Positions 1 to 7,961 of a stretch of 64,000 nucleotides of DNA are shown piece after piece. The notes under the pieces were generated by a model, which was not told the DNA's origin, made no database searches, and was given only the letters and a program-made list of their open reading frames with translations. Each line of letters opens with the position of its first letter. The first letter of the stretch is position 1. Origin of the DNA: Spirosoma agri (lineage in GTDB: Bacteria > Bacteroidota > Bacteroidia > Cytophagales > Spirosomataceae); NCBI RefSeq assembly GCF_010747415.1, contig NZ_JAAGNZ010000001.1, positions 1,054,001 to 1,118,000 on the forward strand, read 5' to 3'. A program made the position numbers and the translations under genes.

Positions 1-43
1 TATAAACTTCAAATTTCCTAAACGCTTACTCTTGTTTACAGCC

Positions 44-742
44 ATGAAAACGTTCAAACACCTCCTGACTACCGCTTTAGTTGCTGCTTCGACCGCCGTA
101 TTCGCCCAGACAACCGTCGTAATTTCTACCGATTCGGTTGCGAAACCACGCAGAACCGTCGAGCGCATCACCTCCGATTTCAGCATCTACGTAGGGTTCA
201 ATAACCTCGGTGGTTCATTGCCTGCTGGCTACGATTTGCGCCCCATCGGTTCGCGCTTTGTTGCGCTGGCCTGGCAGAAACGTATTCCCCTGATCACAAA
301 TGGTTCGACGAAATTACGGCTGGTAACCGGTCCGGAAATTGCCTGGAATAATTTCATGTTCGAAGGACGCAACACGCTGACCGAGCAAAACAACCAACTT
401 ATCGTTGAACCGGCCAACGTCGATCTACGCAAATCGAAACTCGTAACGACTCAGCTCAATTTGCCCGTCATTCTGAACCTGCGGTTCAAATCGGGTTTGA
501 CCTTGGGGGCCGGAGCGTATGTCGGCATGCGGCTGGATAGTTACACGAAAGTGAAACCCGAAGGTGGATCAGCCGTTCGGACTCACGGATCGTTCAACCT
601 GAATCCCGTTCGTTGGGGATTAACCAGTGAGCTTGGCTATCGCGGTAGCGCAAAACTGTTCTTCCGTTACGAGCCAAACAGCCCCTTCCGTGCCGGCGAA
701 GGTCCTGATGCAAGCGTATGGTCGGTTGGGTTGAAATTGTAA
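44..742 (+). CDS. Small outer-membrane beta-barrel protein (PorT-like), hypothetical
   Basis: Encodes 232 residues from the ATG at 44; a TTG 12 bases upstream is possible, but the ATG starts a clean signal peptide (residues 1-22, ending VFAQ). The mature part alternates hydrophobic and polar residues with repeated aromatic/glycine patterns, as expected for an 8-10-strand outer-membrane barrel, and ends in a hydrophobic strand (VWSVGLKL). Similar proteins are generally annotated as PorT-family or outer-membrane beta-barrel proteins in Bacteroidota. No ligand or partner can be named. The gene is followed by an inverted repeat that separates it from the convergent gene at 843. The barrel assignment is inferred from composition, not from a recognised motif. 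Confidence 0.75.
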   Translation: MKTFKHLLTTALVAASTAVFAQTTVVISTDSVAKPRRTVERITSDFSIYVGFNNLGGSLPAGYDLRPIGSRFVALAWQKRIPLITNGSTKLRLVTGPEIAWNNFMFEGRNTLTEQNNQLIVEPANVDLRKSKLVTTQLNLPVILNLRFKSGLTLGAGAYVGMRLDSYTKVKPEGGSAVRTHGSFNLNPVRWGLTSELGYRGSAKLFFRYEPNSPFRAGEGPDASVWSVGLKL

Positions 743-769
743 GTCTGAACGTTGATTTTTTCGATTACA

Positions 770-837
770 CTGACTGACTATGGTTTTGCTTTCGCTTCAT
801 TGAAGCGCTTTACTACTAAAAAATCATAGTCAGTCAG
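770..837. terminator. Nested inverted repeat between convergent genes
   Basis: A 13-base arm (770-782, CTGACTGACTATG) is repeated in reverse complement at 825-837. Between the arms lies a second perfect hairpin, CGCTTCA-T-TGAAGCG. The structure sits in the short gap between two genes transcribed towards each other, so a bidirectional terminator is the likely role. There is no long T tract after either arm. Confidence 0.6.
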
Positions 838-842
838 CGAAA

Positions 843-1379
843 TCACATAAATCCTGGTTTGGATGAAAGGGAGAGTTTGCCTTCGAAAAACTTGGGTTGC
901 CGGTAAATAGTGAAACTGAGCAAGCGCCATTCAAACACGCCGGACGTAGAATAAGACAGCTCATTATTCCGGCTGATATCCACAGTTGAGTAGATGGGCT
1001 CCCACCGTAAGCCCGTAGCCCAGCCAGTCAAATAAATCTGACTCGACACCTGGGCCGAATCCGATCTGGACTGGTGATTGATCTGTACCTGCTGAAAAAG
1101 GCTGATTGTGGGGAGTTCCAGCAGCGGAATCGTTCTGGAAGTCAACCCGTGAGACAGTTGGGCCTTCACCGGAATAACGCGCTCGAAAACACCGACTGAT
1201 TGCTTTTCCTGTACTTTATTTGGTGACTGACACATGCCAGCGGTCAGTATAAATAATAACCCGCTGGGCAGATAGCCATAGCGTTCTGAAAACAGCCGGA
1301 AGTTTCGATACGAAAGGATGAACAAGCCGATGGCCAGGCCAATATTCAGGAGTATCCAGATAACGTGAAAAAAGGCCAT
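843..1379 (-). CDS. Membrane-anchored protein of unknown function
   Basis: Encodes 178 residues. The N-terminus holds one clear hydrophobic helix (about residues 5-26) and a second hydrophobic stretch (about 38-52) that ends near a cysteine (AGMCQ). The remaining 120 residues are polar and beta-rich with no motif I recognise. The second hydrophobic stretch resembles a lipoprotein signal, so an internal start is possible, but no ATG sits immediately before it. It is convergent with the beta-barrel gene at 44-742 and divergent from the receptor gene at 1620. Function cannot be assigned. Confidence 0.6.
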   Translation of the reverse strand: MAFFHVIWILLNIGLAIGLFILSYRNFRLFSERYGYLPSGLLFILTAGMCQSPNKVQEKQSVGVFERVIPVKAQLSHGLTSRTIPLLELPTISLFQQVQINHQSRSDSAQVSSQIYLTGWATGLRWEPIYSTVDISRNNELSYSTSGVFEWRLLSFTIYRQPKFFEGKLSLSSKPGFM

Positions 1380-1562
1380 CGTTTAGGTTAGAAAGACAGG
1401 CCAGAAAAATAGTAAAAAAAATCGCCTGTCAAGCAACGTTCCGTTCGTTCGGGCATCTTTGATCCAAAGTCGCTCGTCAAAACACCAATCACAACCTAAA
1501 TCCATTCATACAGCCGTTCAGACCGCTTGTGTAAGAACAGGTACTTTGTGATGCCCACTACC

Positions 1563-1570
1563 TACCTTTG
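1563..1570 (+). promoter_or_regulatory. Candidate -7 box TACCTTTG for the receptor gene
   Basis: TACCTTTG matches the Bacteroidota -7 consensus TAnnTTTG and lies 50 bases upstream of the chosen ATG at 1620. No convincing -33 TTTG at 19-23 bases spacing was found. The position also argues for the internal start at 1620 over an upstream start at 1527, which would lie before the transcription start. Confidence 0.45.
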
Positions 1571-1619
1571 CCATGTACTCAGGTACAAGCACAGCAACCT
1601 TCCGAACAAAGACAGCACG

Positions 1620-4106
1620 ATGAAAACGACTTTATACGCTCTACCCTTATTACTGCTGACAATAACAACGTCGTTTGGGCAGGTCCTGACACGAGGCAAC
1701 GTGAGCGGTCAGGTGAACACGGTGGCCGGTAAACCACTCGAATTTGCGACGATGATGCTCGTAAAAGCGAAAGACTCGACGCTCGTGAAAGGTGCGATCA
1801 GCGAGGCCACCGGTAAGTACGTGTTCGAACATATTGGAGCGGGCCAATATCGGGTAGCCGCTCAGCAAATCGGTTTCCGCAAAACATACAGTGATGCATT
1901 CGCTATCGACGAAACGCATCCAACGGTCGAACTGCCTGCGCTGGCACTGGCGGAGGAGTCGAGAAACCTGACCGAAGTAAACGTGGTGGCCAAGAAGCCC
2001 TTCATCGAACAGCAGGTTGATCGCACCGTCGTGAACGTGGAGAATAGCATCGTTTCCAGTGGCAACACGGCGCTGGAAGTGCTGGAAAAAGCGCCGGGCG
2101 TAACCATCGACCGGCAGAACGATCAGATCCAGTTGAAAGGCAAATCGGGCGTTATTGTTTACATCGATGGTAAGCAGACGTACCTCTCACAACAGGAAGT
2201 CGCGAATCTGCTCAAGAACACGCCAAGTGATAACATTGCCACCATCGAGATCATTACTAATCCAGGCTCAAAATACGATGCTGCCGGCAATTCGGGGATC
2301 ATCAATATCAAGATGAAGAAGAACAAGAATTTTGGCACGAACGGAACGTTCATCGTTGGAACCGGCTACGGCTGGGTGAATAACCTCAACGGTGTTCGCG
2401 ACGACCTGCCGAAATTCAATACGTCGCTCAACCTGAACCACCGCGAAGGCAAAGTCAATCTGTTCGGAAACTACAGCTACACGAATCGGCAGAGTTCGCA
2501 GAGCAACGAGATCAATCGATCCATTCCGTACAACGGGAAAACGACGTACTTCGATCAATATTCGTTCCGGCCAAATACGTTCGTTGGACACTCCTACAAA
2601 GCGGGTCTCGACTATTTTGTCAGCAAGAAAAGTACGGTGGGGGTTCTGGTTAATGGTTTTACGAATGACTGGCGGTCGGCGGGTCTCAATAACACCTTCA
2701 TCAGTGACGAAAATCGCCAGTTGACCAGCAAGCCCGCGACGAAAACCGATGCGCGCCAGTATCTGTCGAATGTGACGGGTAACATCAACTACAAATACGA
2801 ATTTGACGGAAAGGGCCGCGAATGGACCGCCGATGCCGACTACGTTCACTACGGTGGTGAGGGCACGAACAATCTAAGCACAACCTATTCCAACGGTGCC
2901 AACGAGATGATTCGGCCTAATCAGGATGTTCGGAACGGTATGCCATCGACAATCAACATAGTGGCGTTCAAGACGGATTACGTGCATCCGCTCAAAAATG
3001 GCAGCAAGTTCGAAGCCGGTCTGAAAAGTAGCTTTGTGAACGCCGATAACAACACGATTTACGACACGCTTCAGCAGGAAACAAAACTGTGGTTGTTCGA
3101 CGCCAGCCGGTCGAATCAGTTCAAATACGACGAAAATATCAACGCGGCTTACATGAATTACGCCGGAAATCTGGATAAGAAAACCAAGCTGCAAGTGGGT
3201 CTGCGGGCCGAACATACGCACTCAACGGGTACGTCGGTTACGCTTAATCAGACCGTTGACCGCAATTACCTGAATCTTTTCCCAACGCTGTTTCTGTCTC
3301 GGCAATTAGATTCGACCAATACGCTGAATCTGTCGTATAGCCGCCGGATTCAACGCCCTGACTACCAAAACCTGAATCCGTTTGTGTTCTATCTTGACCC
3401 GTACACGTATCAGCAGGGAAATCCGTTCCTGCGGCCTCAGTATACGAATTCGATCGAACTGACGCACGTTTACAAGAGCGCGATCTCAACGACACTGGGC
3501 TTCAGCCGGACGACGGATTTCATCAACGGTGAAACGCCCCGGCAGATTCCGGCAGAAAACATCACCTACGTAACACCCGAAAATCTGGGTTCGCTCGACA
3601 ATATCAACCTGACTGTCAGCTTCCCCGTAGACATCACGAAATGGTGGAAAATGCAGAACAACGTGAGTGCCTATTACACACACTATCAGACCTTCTATTC
3701 GGGAACGCCTTACGAAGTGAAGTTAGTGACGTTCAACGCTTATACCTCGAACAATATTACGCTGAGCAAAACGCTCTCTGCCGAAATCTCAGCTTGGTAT
3801 AACTCCGCGTCGCAATATGGTTTCTACAGAGCCCGGCCAATGGGCGCTTTCAGCCTGGGTATTCAGAAGAAAATACTGGACGGCAAAGGCAACATAAAAA
3901 TGAACATCAACGACCCGTTCTGGCTCAACAAGTTTAACGGAGTTGCTATGGTACAGGACATCAACTTCCGGGTTAGTTCGCAGTGGGAGAGCCGTCGGAT
4001 CATGCTGACATTCACCTATCGGTTCGGCAACCAGAACGTGAAAACGGCTCGTCAGCGTAATTCAGCTACATCGGCCGAACAAAGCCGGGTAGGGGGACAA
4101 AATTAG
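1620..4106 (+). CDS. TonB-dependent-receptor-like outer-membrane protein with carboxypeptidase regulatory domain
   Basis: Encodes 828 residues from the ATG at 1620, which opens a signal peptide ending TTSFG. Domains in order: a carboxypeptidase-regulatory-like domain (about 25-110), a TonB plug-like domain (about 125-225, with a pattern like APGVTIDR and the stretch NSGIINIKMKK), then a long beta-barrel to the C-terminus of the type usually called outer membrane beta-barrel family. It probably sits in the outer membrane and takes up or exports an unidentified ligand. No SusD-like partner gene follows, so it is not a classic polysaccharide-utilisation pair. An ECF sigma gene lies downstream on the other strand, but there is no adjacent FecR-like anti-sigma gene. 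Substrate unknown. Confidence 0.88.
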   Translation: MKTTLYALPLLLLTITTSFGQVLTRGNVSGQVNTVAGKPLEFATMMLVKAKDSTLVKGAISEATGKYVFEHIGAGQYRVAAQQIGFRKTYSDAFAIDETHPTVELPALALAEESRNLTEVNVVAKKPFIEQQVDRTVVNVENSIVSSGNTALEVLEKAPGVTIDRQNDQIQLKGKSGVIVYIDGKQTYLSQQEVANLLKNTPSDNIATIEIITNPGSKYDAAGNSGIINIKMKKNKNFGTNGTFIVGTGYGWVNNLNGVRDDLPKFNTSLNLNHREGKVNLFGNYSYTNRQSSQSNEINRSIPYNGKTTYFDQYSFRPNTFVGHSYKAGLDYFVSKKSTVGVLVNGFTNDWRSAGLNNTFISDENRQLTSKPATKTDARQYLSNVTGNINYKYEFDGKGREWTADADYVHYGGEGTNNLSTTYSNGANEMIRPNQDVRNGMPSTINIVAFKTDYVHPLKNGSKFEAGLKSSFVNADNNTIYDTLQQETKLWLFDASRSNQFKYDENINAAYMNYAGNLDKKTKLQVGLRAEHTHSTGTSVTLNQTVDRNYLNLFPTLFLSRQLDSTNTLNLSYSRRIQRPDYQNLNPFVFYLDPYTYQQGNPFLRPQYTNSIELTHVYKSAISTTLGFSRTTDFINGETPRQIPAENITYVTPENLGSLDNINLTVSFPVDITKWWKMQNNVSAYYTHYQTFYSGTPYEVKLVTFNAYTSNNITLSKTLSAEISAWYNSASQYGFYRARPMGAFSLGIQKKILDGKGNIKMNINDPFWLNKFNGVAMVQDINFRVSSQWESRRIMLTFTYRFGNQNVKTARQRNSATSAEQSRVGGQN

Positions 4107-4157
4107 AAGGCTACCAGGTTATCAACAGCCGGTACCTGGTTCCTTAACGATTAGTTT

Positions 4158-4208
4158 AGGTTAAGAAAACGTGAAAGCCATACTCATCTTGAGGTATGGC
4201 TTTTTTGT
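4158..4208 (+). terminator. Repeat-borne intrinsic terminator, copy A
   Basis: Starts with a 24-base block (AGGTTAAGAAAACGTGAAAG followed by CCAT) that recurs exactly at 6981-7004. From 4174 the sequence folds as AAAGCCATAC / GTATGGCTTT with a TTTTTT tail, a good intrinsic terminator 70 bases after the stop of the receptor gene. Confidence 0.75.
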
Positions 4209-4287
4209 TTGCTGATAACCAATGCGTTTACGGCTATGCTGCCAGTAATGGCAACAAGTTGGTTGGTAAGATGATATGTGCCTTTGT

Positions 4288-4842
4288 TTAGCCCGAAAAA
4301 TGATGGGCGTAGAGCCGCTGTAGTTTGTCACGTGAGCGCTTCAGGCGCATTTTAACCGCGCTTTCCGACAGGTTGTACTGCTCACTGATCGCCTGAATGG
4401 ATAGTCCCTGTTCATGCTTGAGCCGCAACAGTTTTATGTCCTCCTGGGGCAGCTCGTTCATCACACGCTCCAGTTCCTGCATCCGCTCTTCGGAGATACC
4501 AGACGTTGTCGCTTCAGGTAAATTGATTGACTGCTCTTCCGACAACGATTCGGTAGTCAGTCGTTTACTGATTCGAATCTGGTCCAGGCAGTAGTTATGC
4601 GAAATGGAATAGAGCCAGGTCGAAAAGGCGGACTGGTTCTGGAATGTATCGAGTTTACTGAATACTTTGATAAAGATATCCTGCGTGTAATCCTGGGCTA
4701 CTTCGGAGTCCTTCGTGATCGATAAACATTTCTGATAAACTTTGCCCACATACCGGCTGTAAAGTGCTTCGAAGCTGTCGGCAGCACTTGTCGTTTGAAA
4801 CGAGTTGACCAATTGCTCATCGGCTAGTCTGCTTTTTTTCAT
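4288..4842 (-). CDS. ECF-type RNA polymerase sigma factor
   Basis: Encodes 184 residues. Region 2 is clear around residues 25-95, with YTQDIFIKVFSKL and FSTWLYSISHNYCLDQIR; region 4 follows around 125-180, with LRLKHEQGLSIQAISEQYNL and AVKMRLKRSRDKL as the helix-turn-helix. Its closest relative in the window is the gene at 39011-39562, which shares long identical stretches such as CLSITKDS and YNLS/MKAS-type ends. No anti-sigma gene lies next to it: the flanks are the receptor on one side and a gene-poor region on the other. Target genes cannot be inferred from context. Confidence 0.92.
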   Translation of the reverse strand: MKKSRLADEQLVNSFQTTSAADSFEALYSRYVGKVYQKCLSITKDSEVAQDYTQDIFIKVFSKLDTFQNQSAFSTWLYSISHNYCLDQIRISKRLTTESLSEEQSINLPEATTSGISEERMQELERVMNELPQEDIKLLRLKHEQGLSIQAISEQYNLSESAVKMRLKRSRDKLQRLYAHHFSG

Positions 4843-5420
4843 AAGAGTCGAGTAAGGGGCTAATTCGATAATGGATAGTTTACGACACTAAAGCTAACGT
4901 AGATTTATTTGGTTAACTAGTTAACAGGTAGAGTATAGGGATTTTCTTAGTTGATGTATAACTGTTCTGGCAACAGATAGTTACTTTAAAACGGCCTAAT
5001 TTGTCTCCCAGTGCTATAATTGCCTTATTTTGACGTAATGAGATTATAAAAATGCTACAAGTGTAGCTATTTTACAAATTTATTAGACGGTATGTTTATT
5101 TTTATCACTGGTCACTGCTACTCCTCACGCGTTTAACGCGCCCGGTTTAATCGCTTAAGCGAGATAAATTGGCCGGTCAGTGGTTGTGTCGGCTGCTGGT
5201 CAACGTGAAAATGTGTTCCGTTTTAAGTACAAATCAACGTCAGCTGTCAGCCACCAAGAGCAAAACTGGCCTGCTTTTTGCCGCTTACTCACGGCCCAGT
5301 CTATGTTTACCTGATCAAGGCATTGTAGACTCAGTGTCAATTGATCAATTGGCTGCTTCTTCGACTGTATGGTAGAGCAAGAGCCGGTATACCGTCGCCA
5401 TTACAGATCTTAGATAGTCT
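4843..5420. other. 578-bp gene-poor region with two short palindromes
   Basis: AT-rich upstream region of the ECF sigma gene. No protein coding was convincing on either strand. It holds two short perfect palindromes, CGCGTTTAACGCG (5128-5140) and TCGCTTAAGCGA (5151-5162), 10 bases apart. The sigma-factor promoter should lie near 4850-4950 on the minus strand, but I could not fix it. Confidence 0.5.
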
Positions 5421-5660
5421 ATGAACTCCCCACCTTCCGAAATGCAAAAGGCTCGTAGTTTGCCTGTTGTGGCCAAAGTAATCCTATCCGCTGATTTTGC
5501 GTATGTTATCGTCGAGCTACGGAAAGATCCCTCGGTCGGTTTACTACATAAAAATACCCTATTCTATCCGGCCACTACATTTACTGTTTCGTCGCTCGAA
5601 GCCAAAATAGACGAGATGAAACGGCAACAGTCAGATGACTGTCTTTCGAAAAGAAAGTGA
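5421..5660 (+). CDS. Small hypothetical protein
   Basis: Encodes 79 residues with an ATG start. Composition is plausible for a real protein: a central beta-like stretch (AYVIVELRKD) and a charged helical C-terminus ending DDCLSKRK. No domain is recognised, there is no signal peptide and there are no partner genes. It lies in a gene-poor stretch, and no promoter match was found just upstream. It could equally be a chance open frame. Confidence 0.35.
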   Translation: MNSPPSEMQKARSLPVVAKVILSADFAYVIVELRKDPSVGLLHKNTLFYPATTFTVSSLEAKIDEMKRQQSDDCLSKRK

Positions 5661-5828
5661 CAGGCAGCAATACGTTGTAATCCTGTACGCTCTACGTCGA
5701 TTGCTTACGTGGCCATGATGCATTGTTATAATCTCCGCCTGCTACTAGACTTATTAATAGGGATACAGACTTAATTAAAAGAGCTATTGTAATATATTGA
5801 GTATTTTTTATCTTTAATGGAGTCTTAA

Positions 5829-5836
5829 TATCTTTG
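5829..5836 (+). promoter_or_regulatory. Candidate -7 box TATCTTTG before the tiny membrane-protein genes
   Basis: TATCTTTG fits TAnnTTTG and lies 24 bases before the ATG at 5861, as expected for a short leader. No -33 TTTG sits at the usual spacing; the nearest TTG (5797-5799) is 29 bases upstream of the box. Confidence 0.5.
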
Positions 5837-5860
5837 CACGGTATCTATTCCACCGTCGCC

Positions 5861-5959
5861 ATGAAAAGAAAATCCATCAATACCGTTGCTATCGCTTGGA
5901 TAAGCATCTTCATTATTTCGCTGATGGTGATGTTAGGCCTTGTCTGGCTGATGTTTTAG
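5861..5959 (+). CDS. 32-residue single-span membrane protein
   Basis: ATG at 5861 to TAG at 5957-5959 encodes a short basic head (MKRKSINTVA) followed by one long hydrophobic helix and the end LVWLMF. The layout, N-terminal positive charge then one span, is typical of small inner-membrane proteins. A -7 box lies 24 bases upstream. The next small gene begins one base after this stop, which suggests translational coupling. No family was recognised. The short length makes chance coding possible, but promoter, start and spacing agree. Confidence 0.5.
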   Translation: MKRKSINTVAIAWISIFIISLMVMLGLVWLMF

Positions 5960-5960
5960 C

Positions 5961-6067
5961 ATGAAAGACTATTTTGAAAAGTTTGATCGGCTTACTTTTT
6001 TGTCAGTCTAGTAATGCTGGTTTTTATAATTGGTGTTGCTGTTCTACTGATTAACATGCCTGAGTAG
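5961..6067 (+). CDS. Small membrane protein split over two frames (recoded or frameshifted)
   Basis: From the ATG at 5961 the frame reads MKDYFEKFDRLTFLSV and stops at 6009-6011. If the ribosome slips back one base at the T run (5996-6001), translation continues through a hydrophobic helix (LVMLVFIIGVAVLLINMPE) to TAG at 6065-6067, giving 35-36 residues. The zero-frame sequence at the junction is T TTT TTG, a perfect X XXY YYZ slippery heptamer. Either programmed -1 frameshifting makes the long product, or one T has been lost by mutation or miscalled in sequencing. It is probably co-translated with the gene ending at 5959. Function unknown. Confidence 0.4.
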
Positions 6068-6119
6068 TGGCTTTGCCGCACGACTGCTGCCGGCCTGAAG
6101 TAAGGGGATTGGTCTCCCG

Positions 6120-6683
6120 CTACTTGACGACGATATCATATTTGGTGAGAAGGCCTGGTAGACTATGAAGTGAGAATTTTGTCTTCTTGAGCTTATTCGC
6201 ATCTGGATCTAGTTCCAGATTGTATGAACTAGAAAAATCTACCTGAGCAAGTGTATTGGCCGAAAACAGAGCCAGCTCAAGGTTGCAATTTTTGAAGGCA
6301 GCCCCACTGAGATCGCAGCTTATGAAGCGCGCTTCTCGCATTGAGCAGTCCACAAAACGAGTTTTTTTGAGGTTACGGTTCGAAAAAGAAGTGTAATCGA
6401 GCTGGCACTCCTGGAAGTCGATGTGGAAACCGAAGGCGCTACACAGCCCAAAGTTTACCGAGGTCAGTTTACAACGAACAAAAACAACGTCATCAAGTTT
6501 GGTCCCTTCCAACACGATCATCGATAGGTCGCAGTCCTCAAAGCGGCAGTTGATAAAGTTGGCGCTGGCTACTATCGCTTTCGACAAGTTGAGGTCTTTA
6601 AAGGTACACTGCTCGAACAATTGATAAGGCCACTGGTCAGGTGTACCCGTCGTCGGGTCAACGAGTTGGTTAAATAAATCCAT
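6120..6683 (-). CDS. Pentapeptide-repeat protein
   Basis: Encodes 187 residues from the ATG at 6681-6683 (MDLFNQLV); an upstream in-frame ATG at 6770 would add a 29-residue cysteine-rich tail unlike the family. From about residue 30 to 155 the chain follows the pentapeptide pattern A(D/N)LXX in a looser form, for example KDLNLSKAIV, CDLSMIVLEG and CNLELALF, which builds a right-handed quadrilateral beta-helix. Such proteins are mostly cytosolic; a few mimic DNA and protect gyrase, but many have no known role. Nothing here points to gyrase protection. The gene stands alone between the tiny membrane genes and a bidirectional terminator. Confidence 0.8.
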   Translation of the reverse strand: MDLFNQLVDPTTGTPDQWPYQLFEQCTFKDLNLSKAIVASANFINCRFEDCDLSMIVLEGTKLDDVVFVRCKLTSVNFGLCSAFGFHIDFQECQLDYTSFSNRNLKKTRFVDCSMREARFISCDLSGAAFKNCNLELALFSANTLAQVDFSSSYNLELDPDANKLKKTKFSLHSLPGLLTKYDIVVK

Positions 6684-6889
6684 GTAAGCGTGTTGTATTC
6701 GTGTGATGATGCAATCGCAAAGAAAACACATACGTTGTTCTCTTTCCCTCATGACCTGGTTCCTGATCATGGCAATGTTCCCGCGCTGTCGTTCGCTTAC
6801 GCCGATTGTAGGTCACTTGTTATCGGTATAGTACCGGTCACTGGGCCAACTTCAATTGCGTCGAATTGAGGAAACCCGGCGCTTTACTT

Positions 6890-6923
6890 AAAAACCCGAC
6901 CTTGAGAACAAGGTCGGGTTTTT
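6890..6923. terminator. Strong bidirectional hairpin
   Basis: AAAAACCCGACCTT / AAGGTCGGGTTTTT with a short GAGAAC loop, giving A- and T-rich flanks on both strands. It lies between the start side of the pentapeptide gene and the 3' side of the minus-strand gene ending at 7036, so it most likely ends transcription of the latter. Confidence 0.7.
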
Positions 6924-6980
6924 AGCTTGGTTACGCGAAGAGCATTTGTGATGATGCCGTTACTACTGACTTTTTAAGCT

Positions 6981-7032
6981 AGGTTAAGAAAACGTGAAAG
7001 CCATGCGCAGATTCTGGCGTTGGGCTTTTTTG
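6981..7032 (+). repeat. Repeat-borne terminator-like element, copy B
   Basis: Bases 6981-7004 are identical to 4158-4181. As in copy A the block runs into a hairpin (AAAGCCATGCGC / GCGTTGGGCTTT, with two G-T pairs) and a TTTTTT tail (7025-7030). Here no plus-strand gene precedes it, so it is not obviously terminating anything; it could end a small transcript or be a mobile repeat copy. Confidence 0.6.
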
Positions 7033-7035
7033 TTC

Positions 7036-7248
7036 CTATTGGTCAGCAAGATACACCGCCGTTCGCATAGTTACCAATAGCTGTTCTATACGGTACAGAT
7101 CGGGTCGGTCGGGGAGGGGACTGATAGCTGTTGCCGCTTCGACCTGAGCGACTTTCTGTTCGGCCCGCTTGATAAGGTCATTATGCTTAAAAGCTCCTAA
7201 CCGGATTTGCAATAACTTATCCCAACTATCAGTGTCGGATGTGGGCAA
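7036..7248 (-). CDS. Small protein with unclear start
   Basis: The minus-strand frame gives 70 residues from a TTG at 7246-7248, rich in charged helices (LIKRAEQKVAQVEAATA). The same frame stays open upstream to a stop at 7345-7347 and encodes a hydrophobic stretch with a cysteine (FVIILSLVLFDC) that looks like a signal or lipoprotein peptide, but this extension has no ATG, GTG or TTG. So either the start codon has been lost, a rare start is used, or the short form is real. No family recognised. Terminators lie just beyond its 3' end. Confidence 0.4.
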   Translation of the reverse strand: MPTSDTDSWDKLLQIRLGAFKHNDLIKRAEQKVAQVEAATAISPLPDRPDLYRIEQLLVTMRTAVYLADQ

Positions 7249-7520
7249 ATCACTACTAGGCGCGCCTTCCCTAATGCAGTCGAAAAGAACCAGAGAGAGT
7301 ATGATTACGAAGGGCCTGAACGGTCCTTGATAGAGCCAGCGTTTCTAGGCTGTTAATGATGGGCAAAAGATGAGACAGGCTATAAAAAAGATAAGGTTCC
7401 CTGATCGAAGCAGAGAACCTTATACTGACTATTCCTAAACCCTTAACCTTTTCTACATGAAAAACTAACTTTTACCCTTTTCTGTTCCAAACACTCGTCT
7501 AATTCAGTATTTAATTTAAC

Positions 7521-7961
7521 CTACTGAACGTCAGAGTTTTCGCTATGAGGTTGATTCGCGTTCCAGAGGAAGTTGATCATCCGGGCTGTGTAACCAGCCT
7601 GGTTCATCCAGCGACTGGCTTCTGCATTTTTCTGCTTGGCCAGTTGATTATTTACTTGAGCGACTGATTCGTTAAACTTGGCACGGTCGTCAGCGCTGAG
7701 ATTCAGTACAGCGACCGGGCTTTGGTTGTATAGCGAAATGACGCTCATAAAGTTTTGCCAATTGGTGTTGTGCGAAAACTTGGTAACATTCTGTCCATAA
7801 TACAAAGCGAACTGCTTTTCTGAACCGTTAACAAGCATGGCACTTGCCGGCTTGGAGGTTGCCGGGCTATCATCAGTGTTGGTGGTGGTAGCCGCGGTTG
7901 CCCGAGTTGTCAGTAATCCTAATCCAAGAATTAACGACGCAAAGATAACACGCGATTTCAT
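7521..7961 (-). CDS. Secreted protein of unknown function
   Basis: Encodes 146 residues with a clear signal peptide (MKSRVIFASLILGLGLLTTR, cleavage probably after ATA). A Thr/Ser/Asp-rich linker (about 25-42) precedes an alpha-helical region rich in Asn and Gln (FALYYGQNVTKF, VAQVNNQLAKQKN). No catalytic motif or cysteine pair was seen. Presumably periplasmic or surface-located. The 240 bases upstream are AT-rich and non-coding. Function cannot be assigned. Confidence 0.7.
   Translation of the reverse strand: MKSRVIFASLILGLGLLTTRATAATTTNTDDSPATSKPASAMLVNGSEKQFALYYGQNVTKFSHNTNWQNFMSVISLYNQSPVAVLNLSADDRAKFNESVAQVNNQLAKQKNAEASRWMNQAGYTARMINFLWNANQPHSENSDVQ

Noticed and set aside
5169..5375. 68-codon plus-strand frame
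   Set aside because: No start context, Cys- and Ser-rich with no domain, lies in the same gene-poor stretch as the palindromes; probably chance.
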